Assembly: GCF_900232945.1 (NCBI RefSeq)
Contig: NZ_OCTU01000003.1
Location: 53,527 to 117,526 of the forward strand
DNA length: 64,000 nucleotides
Reading direction: 5' to 3'
Origin: Urinicoccus timonensis
GTDB lineage: Bacteria > Bacillota > Clostridia > Tissierellales > Peptoniphilaceae
Shown here: positions 63,241-64,000 of the stretch, piece by piece
Position numbering within the stretch: the first letter of the stretch is position 1
Layout of the letters: each line of letters begins with the position of its first letter
Made by a program: the position numbers and the translations under genes
The notes under the pieces: generated by a model
The model's input: the letters and a program-made list of their open reading frames with translations, nothing else
What the model was told of the DNA's origin: nothing
Databases searched by the model: none

Positions 63241-63328
63241 TATTGATGACTTTAGTCAGTTGAGCACGCAACGCGTGCGAAACAAAAAACTACCCGCTAT
63301 GCGGGTAGGCAATAAAGGTTATACCAAA

Positions 63329-63386
63329 AAATCACCTCAGTATTATAATAGAGTTGTTCAGACCTAAAAGAATGAAGAGGTGATTT
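63329..63386 (+). promoter_or_regulatory. Shine-Dalgarno-sequestering inverted repeat with internal -10 box (tnpA leader)
   Basis: AAATCACCTC (63329-63338) is fully complementary to GAGGTGATTT (63377-63386), which contains the tnpA Shine-Dalgarno. TATAAT (63344-63349) lies in the loop. RNA starting upstream would hide the RBS, while RNA started from the loop promoter would not. Confidence 0.7.
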
Positions 63387-63388
63387 AA

Positions 63389-63847
63389 ATGGTTCAAAAG
63401 GCAAATTCATTATCACACACAAGATGGATGTGTAGATATCATATTGTCTTTACACCAAAGTATAGACGAAAAATTGTTTTTAATCAATACCGAGACAGTT
63501 TGGGAGAAATATTTAGAACATTATGCAAATATAAAGGAGTCGAAATAATAGAAGGACATTTAATGCCAGACCATGTGCATATGCTAGTTAGTATTCCCCC
63601 AAAAATATCAGTGTCAAGTTTCATGGGATACTTGAAAGGAAAAAGTGCACTAATGATGTTTGACAAGCATGCAAACCTAAAATACAAATTTGGAAACAGA
63701 CATTTTTGGGCAGAGGGATATTATGTAAGTACGGTAGGATTGAATGAACAAACAATAGCAAAGTATATAAGAGATCAAGAGCAACACGACATAGCAATGG
63801 ATAAATTAAGTGTAAAAGAATACGAAGATCCATTCAAGAGAAGATGA
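63389..63847 (+). CDS. tnpA: IS200/IS605 family Y1 transposase TnpA
   Basis: The 152-residue HUH single-strand transposase has YHIVFTPKYRRKIVF near the N-terminus, the HUH motif PDHVHML (H62, H64), and the catalytic tyrosine Y126 in AKYIRDQEQHD. Length and motifs are complete, so it may be active. Its codon use is more AT-rich than the surrounding housekeeping genes. GAGGTGAT Shine-Dalgarno at 63377-63384, sequestered in read-through RNA. Confidence 0.93.
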   Translation: MVQKANSLSHTRWMCRYHIVFTPKYRRKIVFNQYRDSLGEIFRTLCKYKGVEIIEGHLMPDHVHMLVSIPPKISVSSFMGYLKGKSALMMFDKHANLKYKFGNRHFWAEGYYVSTVGLNEQTIAKYIRDQEQHDIAMDKLSVKEYEDPFKRR

Positions 63848-63853
63848 AGTAAA

Positions 63854-63984
63854 GCCCTTTAAGGGCAGGCTAAAGAGGCAAAAACAATAAGGTTTGAACA
63901 AAGTGAAAACCAGCGCCTTGAGACGCTGGTTGGTAATCCTTGGGCTTATAGCCCGTGATCAAACCACCCGTTTTACGGGTGGTT
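63854..63984 (+). repeat. Series of four hairpins downstream of tnpA
   Basis: GCCCTT-T-AAGGGC (63854-63866), ACCAGCG...CGCTGGT (63909-63930), GGGCT-TAT-AGCCC (63942-63954) and AACCACCCG-TTTTA-CGGGTGGTT (63962-63984). The last is the likely right-end recognition hairpin of the IS; the others are unexplained. Confidence 0.7.
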
Positions 63985-64000
63985 ATGATTTTTACATAAC

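Larger units (their letters stand above)
63250..64000 (+). mobile_element. IS200/IS605-type element (right end at or beyond the window edge)
   Basis: One Y1 transposase gene is flanked by palindromes as in IS200. The left side has GCACGC-AAC-GCGTGC (63264-63278) and CTACCCGC-TAT-GCGGGTAG (63290-63308). The right side has AACCACCCG-TTTTA-CGGGTGGTT (63962-63984). No tnpB is seen up to the end of the window. Exact cleavage sites cannot be set. Confidence 0.75.

Overview
The window is a chromosomal segment of a low-to-mid GC Gram-positive anaerobe. The gene content (spoVD-type PBP with PASTA domains, DivIB, CdaA/CdaR, T-box, FMN riboswitch, ornithine-racemase-like enzyme, an IspH-S1 fusion) and the very compact, overlapping gene layout suggest a member of the Clostridia/Tissierellia, possibly a Peptoniphilaceae-like organism. 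That placement is inference; no 16S rRNA is present.

Layout. 1-4.1 kb: the end of folD, a convergent block with a class A PBP whose transpeptidase motifs are all lost, a 50-residue basic ORF at its 3' end, and a YfjL-like membrane protein. 4.2-10.8 kb: hflX-yigZ-nadE, then the riboflavin operon ribD-ribE-ribBA-ribH behind an FMN riboswitch. 10.8-14.1 kb: yebC, DUF1461, flavoprotein, deoC, lgt. 14.4-25.0 kb: division/cell-wall cluster mraZ-rsmH-ftsL-pbp-mraY-murD-ftsW-murG-divIB-ftsZ, with MraZ-type repeats in front and without murC, murE or murF. 25-32.4 kb: nrdR, ornithine racemase-like, zinc ribbon, rarA, then a T-box controlling asnS-leuS. 32.4-33.4 kb: gene-free 1 kb of palindromic repeats. 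33.5-37.1 kb: a two-component system with a large multi-span sensor, and a small lipoprotein flanked by a duplicated piece of the sensor gene. 37.1-41.3 kb: AI-2E-type transporter, alaS, tRNA-Trp. 41.4-53.6 kb onward: asp23-nusB-xseA-xseB-polyprenyl synthase-tlyA-recN-nudix-punA-pdp-M50 protease-scpA-scpB-rluB-mnmM-HI0933 family, almost all with start/stop overlaps. 54-61.6 kb: cmk-plsC-ispH/rpsA fusion, DUF5317-cdaA-cdaR-guaB. 61.6-64 kb: an IS3-family (IS150-like) element and an IS200-type element.

Most genes are housekeeping: cell envelope synthesis, ribosome/tRNA function, nucleotide and vitamin metabolism, and chromosome segregation. The unusual parts are the dead transpeptidase domain, an apparent ATT start codon on the ispH-rpsA fusion, promoter-hairpin-RBS leaders before alaS and cmk, the hairpin-rich repeat island, the duplicated sensor-gene tail around the lipoprotein, and read-through-blocking hairpins at the start of both transposase genes.
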